From positions 8,804,001-8,868,000 of the forward strand of contig NZ_CP107869.1 in NCBI RefSeq assembly GCF_036013645.1: 64,000 nt of DNA, given 5' to 3'. The notes beneath the pieces were generated by a model. That model saw only the letters and a program-made list of their open reading frames with translations. It did not search any database and was not told where the DNA came from. This DNA is from Streptomyces sp. NBC_00490. GTDB lineage: Bacteria > Actinomycetota > Actinomycetes > Streptomycetales > Streptomycetaceae. The position numbers and the translations under genes were made by a program. Of the stretch, positions 40,750 to 49,035 are shown piece by piece. Within the stretch, counting starts at the first letter, position 1. Every line of letters starts with the position of its first letter.

Positions 40750-41226
40750 ATCAGAGAAGCCGCGGCCGACGACTGGCCGCGGATCTGGCCTTTCTGGCAC
40801 CGGATCGTCGCCGCGGGGGAGACCTACGCCTGGGATCCGGACACCTCCGAGGAGGCGGCACGGGCACTGTGGATGAGCCCTGCCAAGCGCGTCCACGTCG
40901 TCGAGGACGAGACCGGCGCCGTCGTCGCCTCCGCCTACACCACCCCCAACTACGGTGGCCCCGCAGCCCGTGTGGCCAACGCGGGCTTCATGGTCGACCC
41001 CGACCACACCGGCCGGGGCATCGGCCGCGCTCTCGCCGAGCACGTCCTGACCGCCGCCAAGTCCGACGGATACCGCGGCATGGTCTTCAACGCCGTCGTC
41101 GAGACGAACCCCGCCGTCGCCCTGTGGACCTCCCTCGGCTTCACCGTCCTGGGCACGGTGCCGGACGCGTACGAGCATCCGCGGCAGGGACTGGTGGGGC
41201 TGCACGTGATGTACAAGGCGCTGTAG
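40744..41226 (+). CDS. GNAT family N-acetyltransferase
   Basis: 160 residues. It has the standard N terminus (MLIREAAADDWPRIWPFW), the acetyl-CoA pyrophosphate loop as VDPDHTGRGIGRALAEH, and the late segment VETNPAVALWTSLGFTVLGTV found in phosphinothricin-acetyltransferase-like enzymes. The substrate is unknown. The start codon lies in a perfect hairpin, and the following SMI1 gene begins directly after its stop. Confidence 0.92.
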   Translation: MLIREAAADDWPRIWPFWHRIVAAGETYAWDPDTSEEAARALWMSPAKRVHVVEDETGAVVASAYTTPNYGGPAARVANAGFMVDPDHTGRGIGRALAEHVLTAAKSDGYRGMVFNAVVETNPAVALWTSLGFTVLGTVPDAYEHPRQGLVGLHVMYKAL

Positions 41227-41784
41227 ATGGAGACGCCGCCTTTGAGCGAGGCCGAGGTGGCCGCGGCCGAGCGGGAGTTGGGCGTCTCGTTCCCTGCCGA
41301 GTACCGCGCGTATCTGCTGGAGGTGAGCGCGGGCGGGACCGTCTCCCGGCTGGTGCGGACGGAACAGGGCTGGTGGTGGGAGAACAACTCCCGTGCCGCG
41401 CGCGAGCTGCTCGCCGTCCCCTTTCCGCACCCCGACTCCTACGTCGTCGAGGACGACGAGCTGGGTGACCGTGAACCGCGCGCCGAGGACTTCGCCGACG
41501 ACGGCGCCTACCAGGCCGCCTGGCGGGCCTGGGACGACGAGTGCGGAGTGTTCGAGGACCGCAAGACGGCCGGCGCGATCGTCATCCAGGAGCACGGCTG
41601 CGGCTTCGCCACGCTTCTGGCGTTGACCGGCCCGCTCGCCGGCACCGTGTGGTGGGACGGGCGGGCCACCTGCGATCTGATCGTGCCGCTCTCCCTCGAC
41701 CACCTGCGTGGCGCCCGCCCCGTCACCTTCGGCGAGTGGCTCGGCCGGAGCTCCCAGGAGCTCCGGCCGCCCGGCTGGGGCTGA
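41227..41784 (+). CDS. SMI1/KNR4 family protein
   Basis: 185 residues starting on the base after the GNAT stop. The N-terminal helix and strand (LSEAEVAAAERELGVSFPAEYRAYLLEVSAG) is the SMI1/KNR4 signature; the middle (DDGAYQAAWRAWDDECGVF) and the late GCGFATLLALTGPLAGTVWWDGR are typical of the larger actinobacterial members. Family members include immunity proteins and cell-wall synthesis regulators; no toxin is adjacent. It is intact, unlike the broken copy at 26457-26868, and is translationally coupled to the acetyltransferase. Confidence 0.9.
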   Translation: METPPLSEAEVAAAERELGVSFPAEYRAYLLEVSAGGTVSRLVRTEQGWWWENNSRAARELLAVPFPHPDSYVVEDDELGDREPRAEDFADDGAYQAAWRAWDDECGVFEDRKTAGAIVIQEHGCGFATLLALTGPLAGTVWWDGRATCDLIVPLSLDHLRGARPVTFGEWLGRSSQELRPPGWG

Positions 41785-41790
41785 GCCGGG

Positions 41791-43134
41791 TCAGTCCAGC
41801 GGTGCCGTCCGCTCCCACGGGTGCAGCTTCTCCAGCTGCTCCGCGACCTCCAGCAGTACCGCCTCCGAGCCCGGCCGTCCCACCAGTTGTACGGCGGTGG
41901 GGGCGCCGGAGGGGAGCTTGCCGAAGGGGACGGACATCGCGGGCCAGCCGGTGAGGTTCCAGGGCGGCGTGAGCGGCGAGTAGTTGGTGTTGGCGAGGAC
42001 GTTGCGGAGCCAGCCCCGCTCGTGCCAGGGCGCCGACTTGGGGGAGCGGCGGGCCAGGGCCGGGGTGAGCAGGACGTCGTACTCCTCGAAGAACGGCTCC
42101 AGCCGGCCGCGCAGTGCGTCGCGGCTCGCCCCCGTGCGCACGCCCTTCACGAAGCGGCGGCCCACGGCCGCGTGGACCCGGGTGCGGCGGGTCAGCTGTC
42201 GCGGGTCCAGGCCCTGGGCGTCCTCGGAGGTGCCCGCCGTCCAGTGGGCGAGCGAGGTGAAGCTCAGTGACATCGGGTAGGACGGGTCGGCGCGGCGGAC
42301 CTGGTGGCCTGCCTTCATCAGGACTCCGGCGGCCTCCCGGGCGGCGGCCGTGTAGGGCTTGGTGATGGCGATGCCGGCGATCGGGCTGCGCAGGGAGAGC
42401 GCGATCGTGTGCGTCGCGGCGGCGGACGGGGACGCCGGCTCCGTGTCCGCCAGGATGGCCAGCATCAGCCGGGCGTCCTCGACCGTCGTGGCCAGGGGCC
42501 CGTTCTCGGACATGCCGAACCAGTCGCCGTCGCTGACGCCCGCCGGGACCACGCCGTGGCCGGGCTTGATGGTGACGAGGCCGCAGTTGGCCGCCGGGAT
42601 GCGCAGGGAGCCCATGCCGTCGTTGCCCAGCGCGATCGGCACCAGGCCCGCGGCGACCGCGGCCGCGCTGCCGCCCGAGGAGCCGCCCGCGGTGCGCGAG
42701 GTGTCCCAGGGGTTGCGGGCGGTGCCGTGGACGCCCTCCGTCGTACCGAAGACGCACAGCTCCGGCACGTTGGTCAGACCCACGACCACGGCACCCGCCG
42801 CCCGCAGCCGGGCCACCGTGACGTGGTCCTCGGCGGAGGGGGTGTCCGGCGTGGCCGCGGAGCCGACGCGCTTGGACTCGCCGCGTACGGCGAGGTTGTC
42901 CTTGACGGCGATCGGCACACCCGCGAGGGGCAGCTCGGCCAGGTCGGCGCGGGCACCCACCTCGTCGGCCTCGGCGAGCGCGGCCTCGGCCCGGACCGTC
43001 CGGAAGGCCCCGATACGGCCGTCGAGCCGCTCGATCCGGGCGAGGTGCTCGGCCACCACCTCACGGGGCGTGGCCCGCTTCTCCTGCACGGCGGCGGCGA
43101 TCTCGGCGGCGGTCCGGCCGATCCAGCTGGTCAC
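41791..43134 (-). CDS. Amidase signature family hydrolase
   Basis: 447 residues from the GTG at 43134, which has GAGGAG 5 bases upstream; the longer frame extends to 43257 without similarity. The Ser-cisSer-Lys triad is given by Lys in GVPIAVKDNL and the two serines around AGGSSGGSAAAVAAGLVPIA. The oxyanion region reads GNDGMGSLRIPAANCG, where GTDTGGS is usual. The enzyme hydrolyses an amide; the substrate is unknown. It is divergent from the GH20/GH29 genes. Confidence 0.94.
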   Translation of the reverse strand: MTSWIGRTAAEIAAAVQEKRATPREVVAEHLARIERLDGRIGAFRTVRAEAALAEADEVGARADLAELPLAGVPIAVKDNLAVRGESKRVGSAATPDTPSAEDHVTVARLRAAGAVVVGLTNVPELCVFGTTEGVHGTARNPWDTSRTAGGSSGGSAAAVAAGLVPIALGNDGMGSLRIPAANCGLVTIKPGHGVVPAGVSDGDWFGMSENGPLATTVEDARLMLAILADTEPASPSAAATHTIALSLRSPIAGIAITKPYTAAAREAAGVLMKAGHQVRRADPSYPMSLSFTSLAHWTAGTSEDAQGLDPRQLTRRTRVHAAVGRRFVKGVRTGASRDALRGRLEPFFEEYDVLLTPALARRSPKSAPWHERGWLRNVLANTNYSPLTPPWNLTGWPAMSVPFGKLPSGAPTAVQLVGRPGSEAVLLEVAEQLEKLHPWERTAPLD

Positions 43135-43291
43135 GGGTGCTCCTCGGGGGGTACTGGCGAGTACGTAGGGAGAACTGTGCCTCTGCTCGGGCGTCACGTC
43201 GAGAGGGGGACGGGCCCGGGGCGGGCCTTCGGGCGCGTGGAGGACCGCCTTGGACATTCGCGGCGGTGTTCTTGGACTTTTGGTGGCCTGG

Positions 43292-43393
43292 CATCCGAAG
43301 AAGCCCAGGTCATCCGATCACTGGCTCAACTCGGCCGACTTCTCGTTCCATTGACAGTCCCTGGGGGCCGCCCAATCATCAGTCATCCGATGA
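43292..43393 (+). promoter_or_regulatory. Promoter and repeated CATCCGA sites before the GH20/GH29 operon
   Basis: TTGACA (43351-43356) and AATCAT (43374-43379) are 17 bp apart and about 28 bases from the GTG at 43407. CATCCGA occurs three times (43292, 43311 and 43384); the last lies in the perfect palindrome TCATCCGATGA (43383-43393) at the predicted transcription start, and the second in the near-palindrome TCATCCGATCA (43310-43320). This looks like a repressor operator. It differs from the TGGTC-type sites beside the GntR gene. Confidence 0.55.
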
Positions 43394-43406
43394 ATGGGAG
43401 TCGCTC

Positions 43407-45239
43407 GTGAGAACGTTTCCGAGACGTCAGATCCTGGGCGTCGCCGCCGCACTGGCCCTGCTCCTGGCGCCGGTCCCGGCGGTCGCCCAGGAGGAGACCC
43501 GGCCGCCGGTCACGGTGCCCGCACTGGGCAACTGGACGCCGGAACCCGGCCGTTACGAATTCGGACCCGGCACCCGCCTCGTGGCGGACGGTCCGGCCGA
43601 GCGCAGGGTCGCCGACACCCTCGCCGACGATCTGCGGGAAGCCGGACACGGCACCGTGCCCGTCGTCGGCGGCTCGGCGCGCGCCGGGGACATCGTTGTC
43701 GACGTCCAGCCGTCGCGGAAGCCGCTCGGAGCCGAGGGCTACGAACTCCGGTCCGGGAAACGGCTGTCGGTGACCGGCGCCACCGAGACCGGTGCCTTCT
43801 ACGGCACCCGGACCCTCCTCCAGCTCCTCGCCCAGGGCGACACGATCCCCGCCGGACGCACGGTCGACGTACCGCGCTACAAGGAACGCGGAGTCGGCGT
43901 CTGCGCGTGCTACATCCACATCTCCCTGCCCTGGCTGGAGAACCTCGTCCGGGAGATGGCGTACCACAAGGTCAACCAGCTGCTCCTCGAACTGAAGGTG
44001 AAGAGCGACGCCCACCCCGAGGCGAACACCTGGGGCTACTACACCAAGGACGAGATCCGCCGGCTCGTCGCCCTCGGCGAGAAGTACCACGTCGAGATCA
44101 TCCCGGAGATCAACTCCCCGGGGCACATGGACCCGTGGATCGAGAACCGCCCCGATCTCCAGCTCACCGACGCCGACGGCGCCAAGCAGCCCGCACGGCT
44201 CGACATCACCCGGCCCGCCGCCTTCGACTACTACACCGGCCTGATCGACGAGTACGCCCAGGTCTTCAAGGCCCCGGCCTGGCACATGGGCGCCGACGAG
44301 TACATGCTCGGCTCCGACTTCGCCAAGTACCCGCAGATCCTCGAGTACGCCCAGGACAGGTACGGTTCCGGCGCCACCCCGCAGGACGCCTTCATCGACT
44401 TCGTCAACCGCGTCCACGCCTACGCGGCGGGCAAGGGCAAGAGGCTGCGCATCTGGAACGACGGGCTCACCGGCGCCAACACCGTCCCGGTGACGGCCGG
44501 CACGACCGTCGAGCACTGGCTGAACGTGACGGTCAAGCCCAGCCGGATCATCGCCCAGGGCTATCCGTTGATGAACGCGGCCTACGCCCTCTACCTCGTC
44601 CGCGGCGGCTTCCACAGCGACACCGAGGGTCTGTACGACCAGAGTTGGGACCCGCGCAGCTTCGAGGGCGAGAAGCTCACCTCCGCCGAGGGCATCACCG
44701 GCGCCAAGATCAGCCTCTGGCCGGACAACGGGCGCGGGGAGACCGAGAACGAGGTCGCGGTACGGCTGTGGCCCGCCCTGCGCCACATCGCCCAGGCCAC
44801 CTGGGGCGACCCGCATCCGGACGCCACGTACGACGAGTTCACCGCGCGCGCTACGGCTGTCGGGCACGCGCCGGGATGGCGGGACCTGACGAAGCCGCCG
44901 GTGGTGGACGGGACGTACACCTTCGAGGCGGACGGTGTGTCCTTCGACGCCGACGTCGCGCGCACCCCGGACGGCTATGTGACCCTGCGCGGCCCGGCCG
45001 GCTGCCTCGCCGTGAGCGGCGGCAAGCTCACGCTCAACGTGCCGCTCCAGCCCGGCGTCGAGGCGACCTGGGACACCTGCGCCGCCGCGAACACGCTCCA
45101 GCGCTGGGAGTTGCGGCGCACCGGGGACGGATACCGCCTCGTCAACGCCATCACGCGGATGGCCATGAGCGTGACGCACGGCCGGATCGTGCAGTACCCG
45201 CCCGACCAGCACCCGCCCGCCGTATGGCAGTTGACCTGA
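43407..45239 (+). CDS. Secreted GH20 beta-N-acetylhexosaminidase
   Basis: 610 residues from the GTG at 43407 (GGGAG 6 bases upstream). A signal peptide (RQILGVAAALALLLAPVPAVAQ) is followed by the GH20 N-terminal alpha/beta domain (GYELRSGKRLSVTGATETGAFYGTRTLLQLL). The TIM barrel carries the catalytic Asp297-Glu298 in HMGADEYML. The last 100 residues (TYTFEADGVSFDADVA, QRWELRRTGDGYRLVN, VWQL) form a beta-trefoil-like, probably carbohydrate-binding domain. It releases terminal GlcNAc/GalNAc from extracellular glycans. Only 14 bases separate it from the fucosidase gene. Confidence 0.93.
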   Translation: MRTFPRRQILGVAAALALLLAPVPAVAQEETRPPVTVPALGNWTPEPGRYEFGPGTRLVADGPAERRVADTLADDLREAGHGTVPVVGGSARAGDIVVDVQPSRKPLGAEGYELRSGKRLSVTGATETGAFYGTRTLLQLLAQGDTIPAGRTVDVPRYKERGVGVCACYIHISLPWLENLVREMAYHKVNQLLLELKVKSDAHPEANTWGYYTKDEIRRLVALGEKYHVEIIPEINSPGHMDPWIENRPDLQLTDADGAKQPARLDITRPAAFDYYTGLIDEYAQVFKAPAWHMGADEYMLGSDFAKYPQILEYAQDRYGSGATPQDAFIDFVNRVHAYAAGKGKRLRIWNDGLTGANTVPVTAGTTVEHWLNVTVKPSRIIAQGYPLMNAAYALYLVRGGFHSDTEGLYDQSWDPRSFEGEKLTSAEGITGAKISLWPDNGRGETENEVAVRLWPALRHIAQATWGDPHPDATYDEFTARATAVGHAPGWRDLTKPPVVDGTYTFEADGVSFDADVARTPDGYVTLRGPAGCLAVSGGKLTLNVPLQPGVEATWDTCAAANTLQRWELRRTGDGYRLVNAITRMAMSVTHGRIVQYPPDQHPPAVWQLT

Positions 45240-45253
45240 GGAGCCCCACCTTC

Positions 45254-46798
45254 ATGACCGTCTCCAGACGCACCTTCGTCGCCGGCTCGGTCTCGGCGTT
45301 CCTCGCGACCGGCCTCACCCCGACATCCGCCGCCGGAGCCCCTCTCCCGGCCGAACCCGGCTACCGCATCCCCGTCGGCCCCGACGACACGGCCGAGGAC
45401 CTGGTGCGCAAGGCGTCCGACGTCCGGCCCACCCCACGGCAGATCGCCTGGCAGGCCCTGGAGCGCACCGCGTTCCTGCACTTCGGCGTCAACACCTTCA
45501 CCGGCCTGGAATGGGGGACGGGGGACGAGGACCCGGACGTCTTCCAGCCCGCCGGCCTGGACACCGACCAGTGGGCCAGGGCCCTGCGCGACGGCGGCTT
45601 CAAGCTGGCCATCCTCACCGTCAAGCACCACGACGGCTTCGTCCTCTACCCCTCCCGCTACTCCGGCCACACCGTCGCCTCCAGCAGCTGGCGGGACGGA
45701 CAGGGCGACGTCCTGCGCTCCTTCGCCGACTCCATGAGGCGCCACGGCATCAAGGTCGGCGTCTACATCTCACCCGCCGACGAGAACCAGTACCTGGACG
45801 GCGTCTACGCCAACGGCAGCGCCCGCTCCACACGCACCATCCCCACCCTCGTCGAGGGCGACGACCGCACCCCCGCGCGGACGTACACGCTGGACGCCAC
45901 CGACTACGGCGCCCACATGCTCAACCAGCTCTACGAAGTCCTCACCGAATACGGCCCGGTCGACGAGGTGTGGTTCGACGGCGCCCAGGGCCGCATCCCG
46001 CCGGACAAGGTGGAGAGCTACGACTGGGACAGCTGGTACACCCTGGTGCGCGCGCTCGCGCCGGACGCGGCGATCGCCGTCACCGGCCCCGACCTGCGCT
46101 GGGTCGGCAACGAGAGCGGGCTGGCGCGCGAGGACGAGTGGAGCGTCGTGCCGGTCAAGGAGAACCAGTACGGGCGCACCGACTGGGCCCTGTCCTACGA
46201 CACCGCCGACCAGGGCAGCCGTGCCGCGCTGGTGCGGGCGCAGCCCGACACCGACTACCTCCAGTGGTGGCCCGCGGAGTGCGATGTGTCCATCAGGGAC
46301 GGCTGGTTCTACCACGCCGACCAACAACCCAAGAGCGTCGACCAGTTGACGGACATCTACTTCGGGTCCGTGGGGCGCAACGCGGTGCTCCTCCTCAACA
46401 TCCCGCCGGACACCGACGGGTTGCTGCCCGCCGCGGACGTGACCCGGCTGCGTGAGTTCCGTGAACGCATCGACCGGGAGCTGCCCGAGGACCTGGCACG
46501 CGGCGCCCGTACGACCGTCGCACCCGGCCTGGTGACCGTTGACCTCGGCACCGCCCGCGAGGTGGACCGGTTCCGGCTGGCCGAGGACATCGCGCACGGT
46601 CAGCAGGTCGAGAGCTTCGTGGTGGAGGCGCTGCGCGACGGGGCCTGGACGGAGGTGACCCGGGCCGGGACGGTCGGGGCGAGCCGGATCCTGCTGCTGC
46701 CGGTTCCGGTGCGGGCCCGGCGGTGGCGGGTGCGGGTCACCGGGTCCCGGAGCACCGTACGGATGGCGCAGTTCGCCATGTACAGGTCGCGCCGCTGA
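45254..46798 (+). CDS. Tat-exported GH29 alpha-L-fucosidase
   Basis: 514 residues. The N terminus has a clear twin-arginine signal (VSRRTFVAGSVSAFLATGLTP). The GH29 barrel follows (WQALERTAFLHFGVNTFTGLEWG, ILTVKHHDGFVLYPSRYS) with the nucleophile Asp242 in VDEVWFDGAQG. A C-terminal beta domain (VTVDLGTAREVDRFRLAEDI) may bind carbohydrate. It removes L-fucose from glycans. With the GH20 enzyme it forms an extracellular glycan-trimming pair whose released fucose suits the importer and catabolic operon at 49036-56859. Confidence 0.95.
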   Translation: MTVSRRTFVAGSVSAFLATGLTPTSAAGAPLPAEPGYRIPVGPDDTAEDLVRKASDVRPTPRQIAWQALERTAFLHFGVNTFTGLEWGTGDEDPDVFQPAGLDTDQWARALRDGGFKLAILTVKHHDGFVLYPSRYSGHTVASSSWRDGQGDVLRSFADSMRRHGIKVGVYISPADENQYLDGVYANGSARSTRTIPTLVEGDDRTPARTYTLDATDYGAHMLNQLYEVLTEYGPVDEVWFDGAQGRIPPDKVESYDWDSWYTLVRALAPDAAIAVTGPDLRWVGNESGLAREDEWSVVPVKENQYGRTDWALSYDTADQGSRAALVRAQPDTDYLQWWPAECDVSIRDGWFYHADQQPKSVDQLTDIYFGSVGRNAVLLLNIPPDTDGLLPAADVTRLREFRERIDRELPEDLARGARTTVAPGLVTVDLGTAREVDRFRLAEDIAHGQQVESFVVEALRDGAWTEVTRAGTVGASRILLLPVPVRARRWRVRVTGSRSTVRMAQFAMYRSRR

Positions 46799-46855
46799 GG
46801 GTACTCGGGCAGGGCGGTCACCAGGGCGTCGGCGATCTGGTGGCCGCCTGTCGCC

Positions 46856-47890
46856 TCACCGCAGATGCCGGGAGAAGAAGTCCATGGTGGCGTCCATGGA
46901 GGCCGTCCACCGTGGGTAGAAGGTGTGGCCCTCGCCCTGGTACGTGCGGAGCTCGACGCGTTTGCCGGCCGCGCTCAGGGCGGCGGCCATCCGCTCCGAC
47001 CAGACGATCGGGCAGGTGTCGTCCGCGGTGCCGTGGTGGATCAGCAGCGGCTCGGTCACCCGGTCCACGTAGGTGCGGGGCGAGACCTCCCGCCAGAACA
47101 CCGGATTCTCCTCGGGCGTGCCGTACTTGGCGTCGATCTCGGCGACGAGCGGGTCGCCCTCCGCGCGCTGGAAGTGGTCGATGTTCTCGTCCGGGCGGGA
47201 GCTGACCGGCGCGAAGGCGACCGCCGCGTCGAACAGACCCGGTGCCACCACCAGGGTGTTGTAGACGACGCCGCCGCCCATCGAGCGGCCGAGCAGCCCG
47301 AGCCTGTCGCCGTCGATCTCCGGGCGTCCGGAGCCGCGCAGCGCCAGCGCGGCGCCGATGACGTCCTCGGTGTAGCCGAGACGCAGGTCGATGTCACTGT
47401 CGGGGTCGTCGTCCGAGGCCGCGTGATTGCGGTAGTCGGTGTGCAGGACGACGTAGCCGTTGCGGGCCAGGAGGTCCTGCTCCCGGGCGAGCCCGCGGCC
47501 GGTCGTGTAGACGGCGGGGTCGATGTAGCCGTGCGCCAGCACCAGCGCCGGGAAGGGGCCCTTGCCACGGGGGATGTTCATGAGCCCGGAGATCGTCAGA
47601 CCGTTCGACTCGTACGTCACCCGGTAACTGGTGTAGGCGTCGGTGCGGGCCAGGACGGTGCCGAGGCGGAGGCCGGAACCCCGGTGCTCCTTCCGCATGA
47701 GGGCGGGCAGGGAGACCGGGTTGACGGGCTTCCTGCTGGGGGAGGGCGTGGCGGTGGAGGGTCGGTCCGACGCGGAGGTCTTCTCCGGTGCCGGCGCGGT
47801 CTCGTCGTCGCCCCCGGTGCAGCCGATCGCGACGACCAGCGTCAGCCCGGCGGCGGCACAGGCCGTTCCCCGTATCCGCATGGGGCCCAT
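46856..47890 (-). CDS. Lipoprotein alpha/beta hydrolase (prolyl-oligopeptidase-like fold)
   Basis: 344 residues with a lipoprotein signal (LTLVVAIGCTGG, lipid on the Cys) and a Ser/Pro/Thr-rich spacer. The hydrolase domain has VLAHGYIDP (oxyanion), the nucleophile elbow LGRSMGGGVVYN, and a C-terminal HHGTADDTCPI and GEGHTFYP giving the catalytic Asp and His. It is probably a surface-bound esterase or peptidase; the substrate is unknown. GGGAG lies just before the ATG. It converges on the fucosidase gene. Confidence 0.92.
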   Translation of the reverse strand: MGPMRIRGTACAAAGLTLVVAIGCTGGDDETAPAPEKTSASDRPSTATPSPSRKPVNPVSLPALMRKEHRGSGLRLGTVLARTDAYTSYRVTYESNGLTISGLMNIPRGKGPFPALVLAHGYIDPAVYTTGRGLAREQDLLARNGYVVLHTDYRNHAASDDDPDSDIDLRLGYTEDVIGAALALRGSGRPEIDGDRLGLLGRSMGGGVVYNTLVVAPGLFDAAVAFAPVSSRPDENIDHFQRAEGDPLVAEIDAKYGTPEENPVFWREVSPRTYVDRVTEPLLIHHGTADDTCPIVWSERMAAALSAAGKRVELRTYQGEGHTFYPRWTASMDATMDFFSRHLR

Positions 47891-47961
47891 TGTCTCCCGC
47901 GGGAGCGCGGAAGGGACGGGCCCGTTTCAGTTGGCCTGAGCCGCATCCGCGACGGCACCAC

Positions 47962-48060
47962 TCATGCGCCGCACGCCCGTCCCGTACTGCCCCGCTCGAT
48001 CAGCCGCGGCACCGGCACCCGGACGGGCTGACAAGAGCCTGCGACCACGCAGGTCCGGCT
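47962..48060 (-). pseudogene. LacI-family regulator, C-terminal relic
   Basis: Read on the minus strand, the frame ending at the TGA at 47962-47964 gives RTCVVAGSC and then QPVRVPVPRLIERGSTGRA. This is the characteristic C-terminal tail of LacI/GalR regulators of Streptomyces (usually LVVRxSxxRP then a basic, Ser/Thr-containing end). Upstream of about 48060 the similarity stops, and there is no start codon, helix-turn-helix or sugar-binding domain. It looks like the leftover of a deleted regulator beside the fucose genes. Confidence 0.6.
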
Positions 48061-48167
48061 GGGACCCTGGCGGCCGGATCGCCGGCCCCTCGCAGGTGAC
48101 AGCCCAGGCGGAACACCGGACGGGCATCAGTGCCGAACCGCTCGTCGCGCCGCTGTACGGGGTGCGG

Positions 48168-48872
48168 TCACGTACCGAGCTGCGCCCGCAGCCACTGCTC
48201 CACTTCGCCCACATGCGCGGCCGCCGCGGCCCGTGCCGCCTCCGGGTCATGGGCCAGCAGCGCCCGGTGGATCGCGGCATGCTCGCGTCGCGTCCGCTCG
48301 AAGGCCCCCTCTTCCTGGTAGCCCCGCCAGACCCGGGCGCGGAACGTCCTCGAGGACAGGCCGTCCAGGATCGCCGCCATGGTCTCGTTGCCGGCGGCCG
48401 TCGCGATCTCGCGGTGGAAGGCGATGTCGTGGGCGAGGATCTCCTCGGGGTCCTCCGTGGCGTTCATCGCCGTCAGGTGTTTCTCCACCTCGGCCAGCTG
48501 ATCCGGTGTGATCCGCGCCGCCGCTAGGGCCGTCGCCGTCGACTCCAGGATGCGCCGCACCTCGAGGAGCTCCACCAGACGCGGTCCCCGGGACAGATCG
48601 GCGACCACACCGAACGTCTCCAGCAGATCCCCGGCCTCCAGCTGGGTGACGTAGATGCCCGACCCGTGCCGTGCCTCCAGCACCCCCATCACCGTGAGCG
48701 CGCGGATCGCCTCGCGCATCGAGCTGCGGGAGATGCCGAGCTGGACCGCGAGATCGCGCTCGGTGGGCAGCCGCTGCCCCGGCTCCAGGCGGCCCTCGCC
48801 GATCATCGCCTTGATCCGGTCGATGGCGCGCTGGGTCACGGTGCCCTTCTGCGGGGCCGTCTCGTCGTCCAC
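48168..48872 (-). CDS. FadR/GntR family transcriptional regulator, probable fucose regulator
   Basis: 234 residues from the GTG at 48872, with GGAGG 5-6 bases upstream. Residues 8-75 are the winged helix (LEPGQRLPTERDLAVQLGISRSSMREAIRALTVMGVLEARHGSGIYV). The C-terminal FCD domain is helical with the metal/ligand-binding pattern in LAHDIAFHREIATAAGN and the late REHAAIHRALLAHD. It is divergent from the sugar ABC transporter and fucose genes and separated from them by a region with TGGTC-type palindromes, so it most likely represses that operon and itself until fucose or an intermediate is present. Confidence 0.93.
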   Translation of the reverse strand: MDDETAPQKGTVTQRAIDRIKAMIGEGRLEPGQRLPTERDLAVQLGISRSSMREAIRALTVMGVLEARHGSGIYVTQLEAGDLLETFGVVADLSRGPRLVELLEVRRILESTATALAAARITPDQLAEVEKHLTAMNATEDPEEILAHDIAFHREIATAAGNETMAAILDGLSSRTFRARVWRGYQEEGAFERTRREHAAIHRALLAHDPEAARAAAAAHVGEVEQWLRAQLGT

Positions 48873-48915
48873 GCCATTCCTCCACTCACCAGGTGGCGGA
48901 AGTCTAGCCACGGAT

Positions 48916-48992
48916 GTGGTCCGACCACTACGGCCCAAACTCCGGAAAATTCGCCGTCGGAGGGTGTTCTTCTGGCCGAGTGGTCTGATAAG
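48916..48992. promoter_or_regulatory. Candidate GntR/FadR operators of the fucose operon
   Basis: GTGGTCCGACCAC (48916-48928) is a perfect palindrome of the TGGTCnGACCA type bound by FadR-subfamily GntR proteins. It lies between the divergent regulator and importer genes. A second, half-matching copy, GTGGTCTGATAAG, is at 48980-48992, about 45 bases before the importer start, where it would overlap the promoter. The arrangement fits joint repression of both transcription units. Confidence 0.65.
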
Positions 48993-49035
48993 TATGCGGT
49001 CATCTGCTCGAACACGCTCAACGAGGAGCCGTCAG

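Noticed and set aside
43137..43406. N-terminal extension of the GH20 frame into the amidase promoter region
   Set aside because: The signal peptide begins right after the GTG at 43407, which has a good ribosome site; the extension covers promoter and operator elements.
46799..46855. Minus-strand reading of a possible coding remnant (GHQIADALVTALPEYP) after the fucosidase gene
   Set aside because: Too short, overlaps the fucosidase end and no family could be named.
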